A program made the position numbers and the translations under genes. DNA of 39,363 nucleotides from Candidatus Sumerlaeia bacterium (GTDB lineage Bacteria; Sumerlaeota; Sumerlaeia; JADFCW01), in assembly GCA_026415575.1 (NCBI GenBank), contig JAOAGV010000032.1, forward strand, positions 273 to 39,635, in the 5' to 3' direction. Position 1 is the stretch's first letter, and each line of letters begins with the position of its first letter. The notes below the pieces were generated by a model that was given only the letters and a program-made list of their open reading frames with translations, made no database searches and was not told the DNA's origin. Below are positions 1-8,328 of the stretch, in pieces.

Positions 1-308
1 ATTTCGGGAGACGCACCCAAGCGGCACATGCAGCCGATTATTCTCTTGCAAGCAAACCCCAGCCGGATTACGAACAGTTTGTGGTTATAACAAAGCCAAC
101 GGGCGGAGGGCGGCTGCAACGACGATGCCGGCCGGTGGCGTATGAGCTGTGTATGTTCTTTACATGAACCACTGCCCGGTGGTGCATGGATGCTGCATCT
201 TGCTGCAGGATTTCGATGCGGCGCTTGTCAGTCCATCTGGAACGGAGATTACCACAACTTCTTTTTCTCGTCTCTTCCCTCTAACTTTCAAACAAGGAGG
301 ACAGATTT
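1..308. other. Region upstream of araB, no confident gene
   Basis: I see no convincing gene here. One + strand frame is open from the window edge to a TGA at 165-167 and could be the tail of an upstream gene, but its composition gives no recognisable family and I do not call it. The remainder is the araB leader. It contains a dyad at 163-188 (listed separately) and ends in a strong AAGGAGG ribosome binding site at 294-300. No good paired -35/-10 boxes are visible; a TTTACA at 159-164 has no convincing partner. Confidence 0.4.
163..188. promoter_or_regulatory. Operator-like dyad upstream of araB
   Basis: An imperfect 26-bp dyad is built from CATG and ACCAC on the left (163-172) and GTGGT and CATG on the right (179-188), centred between 175 and 176, with one mismatched pair (167/184). 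It lies about 120 bp before the araB start. A dyad of this size suits a dimeric repressor or activator, but no regulator gene is in the window. Regulatory function is inference from symmetry and position. Confidence 0.3.
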
Positions 309-1988
309 ATGGCATCGGCGAAATTTACAATCGGCATTGATTTCGGCACGGAGTCGGCGCGCGCCGTGCTGGTCAACGTGCGCACCGGCGAAGAACTGGC
401 CTCGGCGGTTCATCCCTATGCCGACGGCGTCATTGACGAAAAACTGCCCGGCACGACGCGCCGCCTCGATCCCGACACGGCGTTGCAGAATCCGCTCGAT
501 TACATCGAAGCGCTCAAGAAGACCATCCCGGCGGTTCTCAAAAAAGCGCGCGTCAAACCCGATGACGTTATCGGCGTCGGCACCGACTTTACGGCCTGCA
601 CGGTCGTGCCCTGCAAGCGGGACGGGACGCCGCTGATGGCTCTCAAGCAATACCGAAAGAATCCTCATGCATGGGTCAAACTCTGGAAACACCACGCGGC
701 GCAGCCGGAAGCCGACCGCCTGAATGAGATTGCCCGCGAGCGCGGCGAGCCATGGCTGCCGTTCTACGGCGGCAAGATTTCCTCCGAATGGCTCTTTCCC
801 AAAATCTGGCAGGTGCTCAACGAAGCGCCGGAAATTTATGAGGCCGCCGACCGTTTCATCGAGGGCGCCGACTGGATTGTCTGGCAGCTGACCGGTGTCG
901 AAAAACGCAACTCCTGCACCGCCGGCTACAAAGCCATTTGGGACAGCGAGACCGGCTACCCGTCCGACGATTTCTTCAAGGCGCTCGATCCGCGCCTCGA
1001 GCATGTCGTGGACGAAAAACTCATGCGCGACATCACGCCGCTGGGGCAAAAGGCCGGCGAAGTGACCGAGCGCGCCGCCGCCCTCACTGGCCTGCGGCCC
1101 GGCACCGCCGTGGCCATCGGCAACGTGGACGCCCACGTGTCCGTGCCGGCGGTCACAGTAACCGATGTCGGCAAGATGGTCATGATCATGGGCACTTCGA
1201 TCTGCCACATGGTCTGCGGCCGCGAAAAAGTGGCCTGCGAGGGCATGTGCGGCGTGGTCAAGGACGGCATTCTGCCGGGGCTTTGGGGCTACGAGGCCGG
1301 GCAGTCGGGTGTCGGCGATGTGTTTGCGTGGTATGTCAAGAACGCCGTTCCCGCCGCTTACGAGGCCGAGGCGCGGCGCCGCAAAATGGATGTCCACCAA
1401 CTATTGGAGGAAAAGGCGGCGAAGCTCAAGGTCGGCGAGAACGGGCTTCTCGCGCTCGACTGGTTCAACGGCAACCGCTCGATTTTGGTGAACGCCAACC
1501 TGACGGGCTTGCTGATCGGCATGTCGCTGGGCACGCGGCCGGAGCATATCTATCGCGCACTGATCGAAGCGACGGCGTTCGGCACTTACAAGATCATCGA
1601 GAACTTCCACCGCAACGGCGTGCCGGTCAACGAGGTCTATTGCTGCGGGGGGCTGCCGGAGAAAAACAAGCTCCTGATGCAGATATACAGCGACGTGACG
1701 GGGCGCGAGATGCGAATTGGTCGGTCGGCGCAGGCCGGTGCGCTGGGGTCGGCGATGTTTGCCGCGGTGGCGGCCGGCAGCGCGCGCGGGGGCTACGATT
1801 CCATTCAGGAGGCGGCGAAAAAAATGGCCGGCCTCAAACGCGAGGTCTATCGCCCCAACAAGGAGCGCCATGAGCAGTATGCCGCGCTGTACCGCGAGTA
1901 TGAAATTCTCCATGACTACTTCGGGCGCTATCAGAACCCGCTGATGAAAACACTCAAGGCGCTGCGGGAAAAGGCGCACGGGGGATAA
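309..1988 (+). CDS. araB: Ribulokinase (FGGY carbohydrate kinase)
   Basis: The 559-residue product is a cytoplasmic kinase that phosphorylates L-ribulose to L-ribulose 5-phosphate in arabinose breakdown. The length matches bacterial AraB. The FGGY-type N-terminal ATPase loop GIDFGTES is at residues 9-16, the AraB-typical GTDFTACT at 91-98, a GNVDAHVSVPAV segment mid-protein precedes the phosphate-binding MIMGTSICHM, and the C-terminal lobe has a CCGGLPEKNKLLMQ stretch. The ATG is fixed by AAGGAGG eight bases upstream. No araA or araD lies downstream; the next gene is an unrelated glycosyltransferase 132 bp later, so araB is either the last gene of an operon entering from the left or stands alone. 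Other FGGY kinases are less likely given the DFTACT motif and full-length similarity. Confidence 0.93.
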   Translation: MASAKFTIGIDFGTESARAVLVNVRTGEELASAVHPYADGVIDEKLPGTTRRLDPDTALQNPLDYIEALKKTIPAVLKKARVKPDDVIGVGTDFTACTVVPCKRDGTPLMALKQYRKNPHAWVKLWKHHAAQPEADRLNEIARERGEPWLPFYGGKISSEWLFPKIWQVLNEAPEIYEAADRFIEGADWIVWQLTGVEKRNSCTAGYKAIWDSETGYPSDDFFKALDPRLEHVVDEKLMRDITPLGQKAGEVTERAAALTGLRPGTAVAIGNVDAHVSVPAVTVTDVGKMVMIMGTSICHMVCGREKVACEGMCGVVKDGILPGLWGYEAGQSGVGDVFAWYVKNAVPAAYEAEARRRKMDVHQLLEEKAAKLKVGENGLLALDWFNGNRSILVNANLTGLLIGMSLGTRPEHIYRALIEATAFGTYKIIENFHRNGVPVNEVYCCGGLPEKNKLLMQIYSDVTGREMRIGRSAQAGALGSAMFAAVAAGSARGGYDSIQEAAKKMAGLKREVYRPNKERHEQYAALYREYEILHDYFGRYQNPLMKTLKALREKAHGG

Positions 1989-2120
1989 TTACGGGCGCAG
2001 AATGTGCGTGCAGACTACAAGGTGCACGGGGAATAAAAGCCGACCACCGATAGACGCCGATTTACACGCATTTGAGCAAGCGCGGTTGCCCCGTACCGCG
2101 CCGAAAGCGGAGTTACCGAC

Positions 2121-3545
2121 ATGAGTCGTCTGTTTATCGCCGGCACGGGTCCCATGATGGACGGTGGGGCGCGGCGCGTAACCGCCCACGCCGTCCGCAC
2201 GTGGCACTTTGCCGATGCCCTCAGCCGCGCCGGCCATGAAATCCTTCTCTGCACCGTATCGCAGAATCTCTCAAAGGCTGACCCACCGAAACACTTTGTC
2301 GAACGCCGTGAAAAAGGCGGTATCCCTTACGAGAACGTGGACATGCGAATCGGCGACATGCTCGCCTATTTCCGCCAGCGCTGCGCCGAGTTCCAACCCG
2401 ACGGCGTGGTCGGTGTCACGACCGAGCCGGCCGGCTGGGTCTGCCACATGCGCCCGACCGTGCCTGTGTGGTGCGACCTGCACGGCTGGGTCATGGCCGA
2501 GGCGCAGTTGAAGGCCGCGCGCGACGGCAACGACGACGTTCTCCCCCACTTCTGGTTTCATGAGCGCGCGGTGCTGCGCCGCGCGGACAAAATCTCCGCC
2601 GTAACGAACGCCCATCGCTTCGCTGTCCTCGGCGAACTGGCCACGGTCGGCCGTCTCAACCGCCACAACGTCCACTATGATTTGGTCGTCCGGGTTCCGT
2701 GCTCGGTGGACGTGGAGTCGGTCCGGCCGCCGTCCGATCGCGACATCTTGCGGCGGCTGGTCGGTCAGGACAATGCCTTCGTGGTGCTCTGGAGCGGCGC
2801 CTTCAACACGTGGACCGATCCCGTCACGCTGTTCGAGGGGTTGGAACGTGCGATGGCCGCCGAGCCGACGGTTCATTTTGTTTCAACCGGCGGAGTGGTC
2901 CCCGGCCATGCTGATGCCGTGCTCGAGGAGTTCCAGGCGCACGTGGAACGTTCCGCGCATCGCGCGCGGTTCCACCTGCTCGGCTGGGTGGAAGCCGAAC
3001 GTTTTGCGGATTACGTTGCGGCCGCCGACCTGGCCGTCTGCGCTGATTTTCCCTGTCTGGAAACCTCGATCGGTGTGCGCACCCGGCTTCTGGAAGCCAT
3101 GGCCCACGGCGTGCCGATTGTATTGACCCGTGGGACGGAAATGAGCGTCGAGATGGAGCAAGCCGGGGTGGGATGGATTATCGAGCCGCGCAATCCGGCT
3201 CTGCTGGCGGCGAGGATTTGCGCTGCCGCGCGCGATCGCGCGATGGCCGCCCGGATGGGCGCCGAGTGCCGCCGCTTTGTGGAAGAGCATTACAGTGTGC
3301 GGCGCACCTTTGGTCCTTTGCTGGAGTGGGCCGAACGCCCTGCGTATGCGCCGGACAACGCTCTCAAGCGTCTCGAATCGCCAACCATCATCGAGGCGAC
3401 GGTCAACCGGATGGAGGCCGATGCGCGCGCTCTCGACTATGCCGAAGATATCCCGGCAATGGCCCGCGCGCAGGCTGAGCTTGCGCGGCTTCGCGCAAAA
3501 TGGCCTCTGCGGCTCTGGCGTTGGCTGAAGCGCTGGTTCAAATAA
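2121..3545 (+). CDS. Glycosyltransferase, GT4-like (GT-B fold)
   Basis: The 474-residue product looks like a retaining GT-B glycosyltransferase of the family 4 type. The N-terminal half begins with a strand and glycine-rich turn (LFIAGTGPMMDGGARR) followed by the HAVRTWHFADALSRAGHE helix typical of GT4 enzymes. The C-terminal nucleotide-sugar domain has FVVLWSGAFNTWTDP and the E-x7-E-like region LLEAMAHGVPIVLTRGTE. There is no signal peptide, so it probably acts at the cytoplasmic face in polysaccharide or lipid glycosylation. The C-terminus is basic and tryptophan-rich (LRLWRWLKRWFK), a plausible amphipathic membrane anchor. A GGAG site lies nine bases before the ATG. No other sugar-polymer genes are adjacent, so donor and acceptor cannot be named. 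Confidence 0.82.
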   Translation: MSRLFIAGTGPMMDGGARRVTAHAVRTWHFADALSRAGHEILLCTVSQNLSKADPPKHFVERREKGGIPYENVDMRIGDMLAYFRQRCAEFQPDGVVGVTTEPAGWVCHMRPTVPVWCDLHGWVMAEAQLKAARDGNDDVLPHFWFHERAVLRRADKISAVTNAHRFAVLGELATVGRLNRHNVHYDLVVRVPCSVDVESVRPPSDRDILRRLVGQDNAFVVLWSGAFNTWTDPVTLFEGLERAMAAEPTVHFVSTGGVVPGHADAVLEEFQAHVERSAHRARFHLLGWVEAERFADYVAAADLAVCADFPCLETSIGVRTRLLEAMAHGVPIVLTRGTEMSVEMEQAGVGWIIEPRNPALLAARICAAARDRAMAARMGAECRRFVEEHYSVRRTFGPLLEWAERPAYAPDNALKRLESPTIIEATVNRMEADARALDYAEDIPAMARAQAELARLRAKWPLRLWRWLKRWFK

Positions 3546-3548
3546 ACA

Positions 3549-3604
3549 GGCGGCCCGGACGCCATAGGTGTGAGGTCATGATGATGGGGTGCACCCGGGC
3601 CGCC
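3549..3604. terminator. Stem-loop between convergent glycosyltransferase and secretin genes
   Basis: Perfect 10-bp arms, GGCGGCCCGG at 3549-3558 and CCGGGCCGCC at 3595-3604, are separated by 36 bases. The stem begins three bases after the glycosyltransferase stop codon. No T-run follows on the + strand, so it is not a classical intrinsic terminator. It may stabilise the 3' end or act with Rho. The rest of the gap to 3740 shows nothing clear. Confidence 0.4.
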
Positions 3605-3740
3605 GTAGAATTGTCAATACGTGGACGGAATAGACGGCAGAGACAGAATGTACGATATGGCCGCGGTTGGATGAGGCTTTCCCGCGGGTGGTGCCTTGTG
3701 TCCGTGTCGCCATGCCGGCGTGTTGCGGTCACTTCTGCCT

Positions 3741-6700
3741 CTATTCCGATTTCTTTTCCTCCGTCGGCTCCGAAGTCAGCGTGCCGGTTGTCGGGTTCAG
3801 TCTTGCTGGCGGCATATCAAGTTTCACCTTGCTTTCGTATTCCTTCCAGTAGGCGTCAATCTCGGCTTTGGCGCGCTGATATTGGGCCGCCTGCTGCTCG
3901 GCCGTTTCGAGCACCTGCGGGATGATGAATGCGTAGATGTTGCTTTCGCGCGTGACCTTGTCGGACTTGCTGAAGAAGAATTCGAGCACAGGGATGTAGC
4001 CGAGGACAGGGACGCGGCGAATGGTGTCGTCCTGCCACCGTTCGGTCAGGCCGCCCAGCCAGGCTGTCTGGCCGCTTTCGACGGTGAGTTTGGTTTCATA
4101 GGTTTGCAATTCGGTCAAGGCGCGCCCGTTGAGCAGCTCGGGTTTCCGGCGCGAGTTCTCGACGTAGATTTTCAGCACCACGCGGCCCTGTTTATTGATC
4201 TGCGGCGTAATCTCCAGCCGCGTGCCAACGTCGCGATACTCGACGTTGGTGCGCAACGAGGTGCCTTCGGCCGACCCTTGGGCGCTGACCTCAAACGGCA
4301 CGCTTTCGCCGACGAACACCGCGCCCATCTCATTGTTGTTGACGGTGATCTGCGGATGGGCCGCCACACTCGCGTTCCGGTTCTTGATCAGCAGCTGAAT
4401 CAGCAAGGCGATGTTCACGTCGGCGGAGAACACGCCTTTGCCCGGCGACAGCGTTCCCGAGTAATTTGTCGAGCTGTTATAAAACGTGTCGCGCAACGAC
4501 CGGCTGTAGTCTATGTTGGCCGGCGCCGGATTGGCCACAGTTCCCGCATTCGCGTTGTTGCTCCCGTACGAGTCAATAAACCCCATGTGGCTGAGCGCAA
4601 GAAACGCATTGTCCAGCTCATCGCCGGAGATGGTGCGGGCGTCGGGTGTCCAGCGCCAACCGAGGCGGCGGGAGCCTTCGCTTTCGACACGGATGATGTA
4701 GGTTTCCAGCTGGACCTGCGGCTCCGGCTTGTCGAGGTCGGCCACCAGTTGCTGGATGGATTCAAAGTAAATCGAGGGGGCCGCGATAATCAGCTTTTGC
4801 GAGCGGATGTCGGGGACAATCCGCACCAGTCCGATGAGATTGTTGATCGGACGCTCTTCCAGACCGGGCCGTCCGGGCGTTCCCTGCCGTGCGCCGGCCG
4901 ACTGCCACGGGAAGACCACGTCCACCGTCGGCCGGGTATCCTCGACCAACCGCCCGGCCTGCCCCTGTTGCTGTTGGCCTTGCTGCTGGCTGCTGCTCCG
5001 TCCCTGCTGCGACGACTGGCTGGCGGCGCGAGAGACCGCTCCTTCGCTCAGCAAGTTGTTCAAGTTGTTGGCCAGCTGCGCCACATCGGCATGTTGCACC
5101 TGAATCACCAGCATATTCGTGGCTTCGGGGTTCATCACATCCAGCTCGCGGATCAGGCTCTCGATGACGCCGAAGTTCTGGGGGTTGTTGGTGATGGCCA
5201 CAATGGAGTTGGTGGCACGATAAACGACGAAGCGGACCTTGCCGTAGAGGGCACCGATTTCGCCGGGCCGGCTGGTGGTCATACGCGGGCGCCAAGTGAA
5301 CAGCTCTTGCGTTCCGGGCCGCCGTGCCGCCCCGCCCTCGAACAACTCGGTCAGCACCGAGACCATGTCGCTCGCATCGGTGTGCACGATATGATAGACG
5401 CGCGGGGCAAGGTTCTCTTCGGGAATCTCGACATCGAGTTCCTTGATCATCCGCTCGATGAATTCATATTCGGTCGGGTCGGCGATGACCATGATGGAGT
5501 TGGTGCGCACCGAGGGGACGAAGCGGGCTTCGGAGCGTCCGCGCCCGCCGCCGCGTCCAAAGCCCCCTCCGAAGCCGCCAAAGAAGCCAAACCCGCGAAA
5601 CTCCTCTTGATACAGCTGGTTGAGCTGGTCGGCCATGTCGTTGGCGTCCATGTATTTGAGTTCATAGGTGCGGCTTTCGCGCTGGACCGATTGGGTGGTG
5701 TCCATGGCCTCGATCATCTGTTTGACCATTTCAAACGTGGGGGGCGTGGCAAGGACCATGATCTGGTTGCCGCGCTGATTCGAGCGCATGTCAAAGATTT
5801 CCTGCCGTTCGCGCGCCAGCTTGCGCATCATCATGTCGCGGATGTCGAGCGCCAGATCGAAGGCATCGGCATATTTGATGTCCACAATGTGGAGTTTGAC
5901 GTCGCTGCGGCCGGGATTGTCCATTTCCGTCACGATCTGTTCGACGCGGGCAATCTTGTCGGGCGGGCCGACCACAATGAGCCAGTTGGTGCGCACGTCG
6001 GGAATGACGACCATGTCGCCGGCCATGCGTCCTCCGCTGCTGCGTCCGTAGCCGCCGTAGAAGCTGCGGCGGCCGTAGTATTCATCGCCGCCGTAGTATC
6101 CCGACCGTTGCGAAACCGGCATCATGCCGGTTTCACCGGCCACGGCCATCATGGCGACCAAATCGGCCAGTTCATCGGCGTAAGCGTATTGCAACTTGAA
6201 AATCTTTACGTCCATCTGCCCGATGTCGAGCCGGTCCATACCCTCGATGATCTGTTCAAACCGGATGACATTGGCGACGGTATCGGTAAGGATTACGGTG
6301 CGGGTGCGCTCGTCCACGGCGATATTGCCCTGGCGGCTCAGCAGCGGCTGAATGGCCATCTGGACGCTGCGCGGCTGGGCAAGCTTCAGTTTGAAGATTT
6401 TCTGGATGAGCTCGTTGCGCAGCGGCAGGGAGGAGGCCGATTCGTCGGGGCCGAGCACGCGCCGAATATCCGTTCGGGCGGGAACATCGAATTCAGCCAC
6501 GAGTTTCTCGATACGCTCCACCCGGTCGGGCCGTCCAACCAGAATAAGCCAGTTGGTTCGCGAATCGGCGAGGATCATGACATCGTTCACCATGCGAATC
6601 TGGCTGGCGGCGGAATACCGGCGCGAATAGTAGTAGGACGAGGAATACTCGTCGCCGCCCCCCCCTCCACCATAGCGCATCGAACCGCCCGGCGGGGTGC

Positions 6701-8078
6701 TGCCGGCACTGGCGGCCGCCACCGTGCTGATGACATCGGTGATGTCCTCGGCGTTGGCGTTGGTCAGTTTGACAATCTTCAGGATGTTCTCGCCGGCGTC
6801 CTCGCGATCCAGCGATTGGATGATTTGTTCGAGCCTTGCGACGTTGGCGGCCGTGTCGGTCAGGATCAGCGAGCGGGTGCGGTCGTCCACGGTGGTGCTG
6901 CCCTGTCGGCTGATGAGCGGCTGAATGGACTGTTGAATGCTGCGCGGCTGGGCAATTTTCAGTTTGAATATTTTCTGAATGAGTTCATTGCGCAACGGAA
7001 TGGTCGAGGCCGATTCATCCGGTCCCAGCACGCGTTGAATTTCGAGGCGGCTGGGCACATCGAATTGCGCCACGAGGTTTTCGATGTGCTGAATCTTCTC
7101 CGGCTGGCCGGCAAGGATAAGCCAGTTGGTGCGCACATCGGCGATGATCAGTACATCGTTGACCACGCGAATCTGGCTGGAGCTGCCATAGCGGCGCATG
7201 AACGAGGAGTGCTCATCGCCGCCACCTCCGCCGCCGTAGCGCGATGAACTGACCGACGGGGTGCCGCCGACATTGGCCGCCACAATGGTCGTGATGAGAT
7301 CGGTAATCTCATCGGCGTTGGCGTATTTGAGGCGGACGATTTTCAGAATGCTTTCTCCGGCTTCTTGGCGGTCGAATGACTCGATAAGCCGCTCGAAACG
7401 CGCAACGTTGGCGGCCATATCGGTTACCACCAGAGTCTTGCTTCGCTCATCCGAGCTGATGCTGCCCTGTTTGCTCATCAACGGGGTCAGGAGAGTTTGC
7501 AGGCGGCTGGGCGAGGCCACCTTGATGTTGAAAATCTTTTGCACCATTTGCATGCGGTTGGTGATGCTGGTGGCGGTTTCATCGTTTTTCAGCGTTTGAA
7601 CCCGCATGGTCTGGGCCATGTTGGCCGGAACCAGCTGGATGTCCCGCGGTGTTTCGATGACCGCAATGCCTTGCAGTTCCAAAGCATCGTAGATGACCTG
7701 CAGGGCCTCGGCGCGCGGCAAGCGCTCGGCCGAATAGACCGTAACGCGTCCCTGCACGGACGGCTCCTTGATGACCGGTTTGCGGGTTTGCTCGCTGATG
7801 AAAGTAACAATTTGTGTGATCTCGACGCCTTTGCTGAGATTCATGATCACGCTGTCGCGGGTGGCCGACGGCCCCGAGGACGCACCCGACTCGCTGCTTT
7901 CGCCGCCCTCGGACGGAGTCGCGCGTGAATCATTTTGCGAGGATGCGGCCGCTTCGGACGGGGGACCGCTCCGGCTGGAAGAGAATCGGGAACGGCCCGA
8001 CCCGCCAGGTTGCGCGATACAGATTGTAGCTGCGGCCATCCACAGCACAATCCATCCCACGATCGTTCGGTTCATCAT
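3741..8078 (-). CDS. gspD: Giant type II secretion / type IV pilus secretin (GspD/PilQ-like)
   Basis: The 1445-residue product is an outer-membrane secretin, about twice the usual GspD length. Residues 1-22 form a signal peptide, 25-75 a Ser/Glu-rich linker, and 76-152 the N0 (STN-like) domain. Ten N1-like modules follow at about 178-237, 243-341, 366-424, 431-531, 557-615, 622-720, 727-793, 802-882, 892-980 and 988-1117. The secretin core covers about 1120-1400 with the VPVLGYIPVLEFFF signature at 1357-1370, and a charged tail follows. Gly/Tyr/Arg-rich loops sit inside several modules (281-300, 468-490, 660-685, 828-850) and a Gln-rich one at 1020-1040. An AGGAGG at 8091-8096 supports the ATG at 8078; a second ATG follows immediately, and the open frame extends upstream to 8222 without a ribosome site. 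The gene closes the gsp cluster after a 250-bp gap and may have its own promoter. Secretin identity is certain; the ring count is read by eye. Confidence 0.93.
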   Translation of the reverse strand: MMNRTIVGWIVLWMAAATICIAQPGGSGRSRFSSSRSGPPSEAAASSQNDSRATPSEGGESSESGASSGPSATRDSVIMNLSKGVEITQIVTFISEQTRKPVIKEPSVQGRVTVYSAERLPRAEALQVIYDALELQGIAVIETPRDIQLVPANMAQTMRVQTLKNDETATSITNRMQMVQKIFNIKVASPSRLQTLLTPLMSKQGSISSDERSKTLVVTDMAANVARFERLIESFDRQEAGESILKIVRLKYANADEITDLITTIVAANVGGTPSVSSSRYGGGGGGDEHSSFMRRYGSSSQIRVVNDVLIIADVRTNWLILAGQPEKIQHIENLVAQFDVPSRLEIQRVLGPDESASTIPLRNELIQKIFKLKIAQPRSIQQSIQPLISRQGSTTVDDRTRSLILTDTAANVARLEQIIQSLDREDAGENILKIVKLTNANAEDITDVISTVAAASAGSTPPGGSMRYGGGGGGDEYSSSYYYSRRYSAASQIRMVNDVMILADSRTNWLILVGRPDRVERIEKLVAEFDVPARTDIRRVLGPDESASSLPLRNELIQKIFKLKLAQPRSVQMAIQPLLSRQGNIAVDERTRTVILTDTVANVIRFEQIIEGMDRLDIGQMDVKIFKLQYAYADELADLVAMMAVAGETGMMPVSQRSGYYGGDEYYGRRSFYGGYGRSSGGRMAGDMVVIPDVRTNWLIVVGPPDKIARVEQIVTEMDNPGRSDVKLHIVDIKYADAFDLALDIRDMMMRKLARERQEIFDMRSNQRGNQIMVLATPPTFEMVKQMIEAMDTTQSVQRESRTYELKYMDANDMADQLNQLYQEEFRGFGFFGGFGGGFGRGGGRGRSEARFVPSVRTNSIMVIADPTEYEFIERMIKELDVEIPEENLAPRVYHIVHTDASDMVSVLTELFEGGAARRPGTQELFTWRPRMTTSRPGEIGALYGKVRFVVYRATNSIVAITNNPQNFGVIESLIRELDVMNPEATNMLVIQVQHADVAQLANNLNNLLSEGAVSRAASQSSQQGRSSSQQQGQQQQGQAGRLVEDTRPTVDVVFPWQSAGARQGTPGRPGLEERPINNLIGLVRIVPDIRSQKLIIAAPSIYFESIQQLVADLDKPEPQVQLETYIIRVESEGSRRLGWRWTPDARTISGDELDNAFLALSHMGFIDSYGSNNANAGTVANPAPANIDYSRSLRDTFYNSSTNYSGTLSPGKGVFSADVNIALLIQLLIKNRNASVAAHPQITVNNNEMGAVFVGESVPFEVSAQGSAEGTSLRTNVEYRDVGTRLEITPQINKQGRVVLKIYVENSRRKPELLNGRALTELQTYETKLTVESGQTAWLGGLTERWQDDTIRRVPVLGYIPVLEFFFSKSDKVTRESNIYAFIIPQVLETAEQQAAQYQRAKAEIDAYWKEYESKVKLDMPPARLNPTTGTLTSEPTEEKKSE
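5919..7547 (-). repeat. Triplicated two-domain unit inside the secretin gene
   Basis: Three consecutive coding units of about 165 residues repeat with a period of 188-191 residues: 7056-7547, 6486-6983 and 5919-6410. Each has an N1-like module starting with (L/V)QKIF(K/N)(I/L)K and ending near a TDxxANVxR helix, then a second module with a Gly/Tyr-rich loop and a (R/S)TNWLIxxGxPD strand. Linkers between units share the phrase RVLGPDESAS. The similarity is visible in the DNA too, so the duplication is more recent than the split of the other modules. Confidence 0.85.
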
Positions 8079-8328
8079 GTCTCGATTCTTCCTCCTGATG
8101 TGATGTCGAAAGTCCCCTGTCGGACTTGGCATGGACAAGGTTTCAAATTCTTGGCGGGTTTGAAAAACGCGGTGTTGCATGAGTCTGCCCTCCTGGCCGC
8201 CACGGCGATTTACCGAAGACATTGGAAATCTCCCAAGTAAAAAAACAGAAGAAAGACGATAAGGTGCGATTCCTTAATCCAGAATCTGAGATCTACGAGC
8301 ACCATCCTCAGACCGATCCAGCAAGGGT

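Noticed and set aside
288-1400. Antisense open frame opposite araB
   Set aside because: High-GC shadow frame; AraB motifs on the + strand are complete.
3696-7247. A very long open frame on the + strand opposite the secretin gene (over 1,100 codons)
   Set aside because: It mirrors codon bias of the secretin on the other strand, has repeating His/Asp-rich nonsense sequence, no ribosome site and no recognisable domain. The minus-strand reading has clear secretin motifs.
8079-8222. N-terminal extension of the secretin to 8222
   Set aside because: It would place 48 charged residues before an ordinary signal peptide and has no ribosome site; AGGAGG supports 8078.
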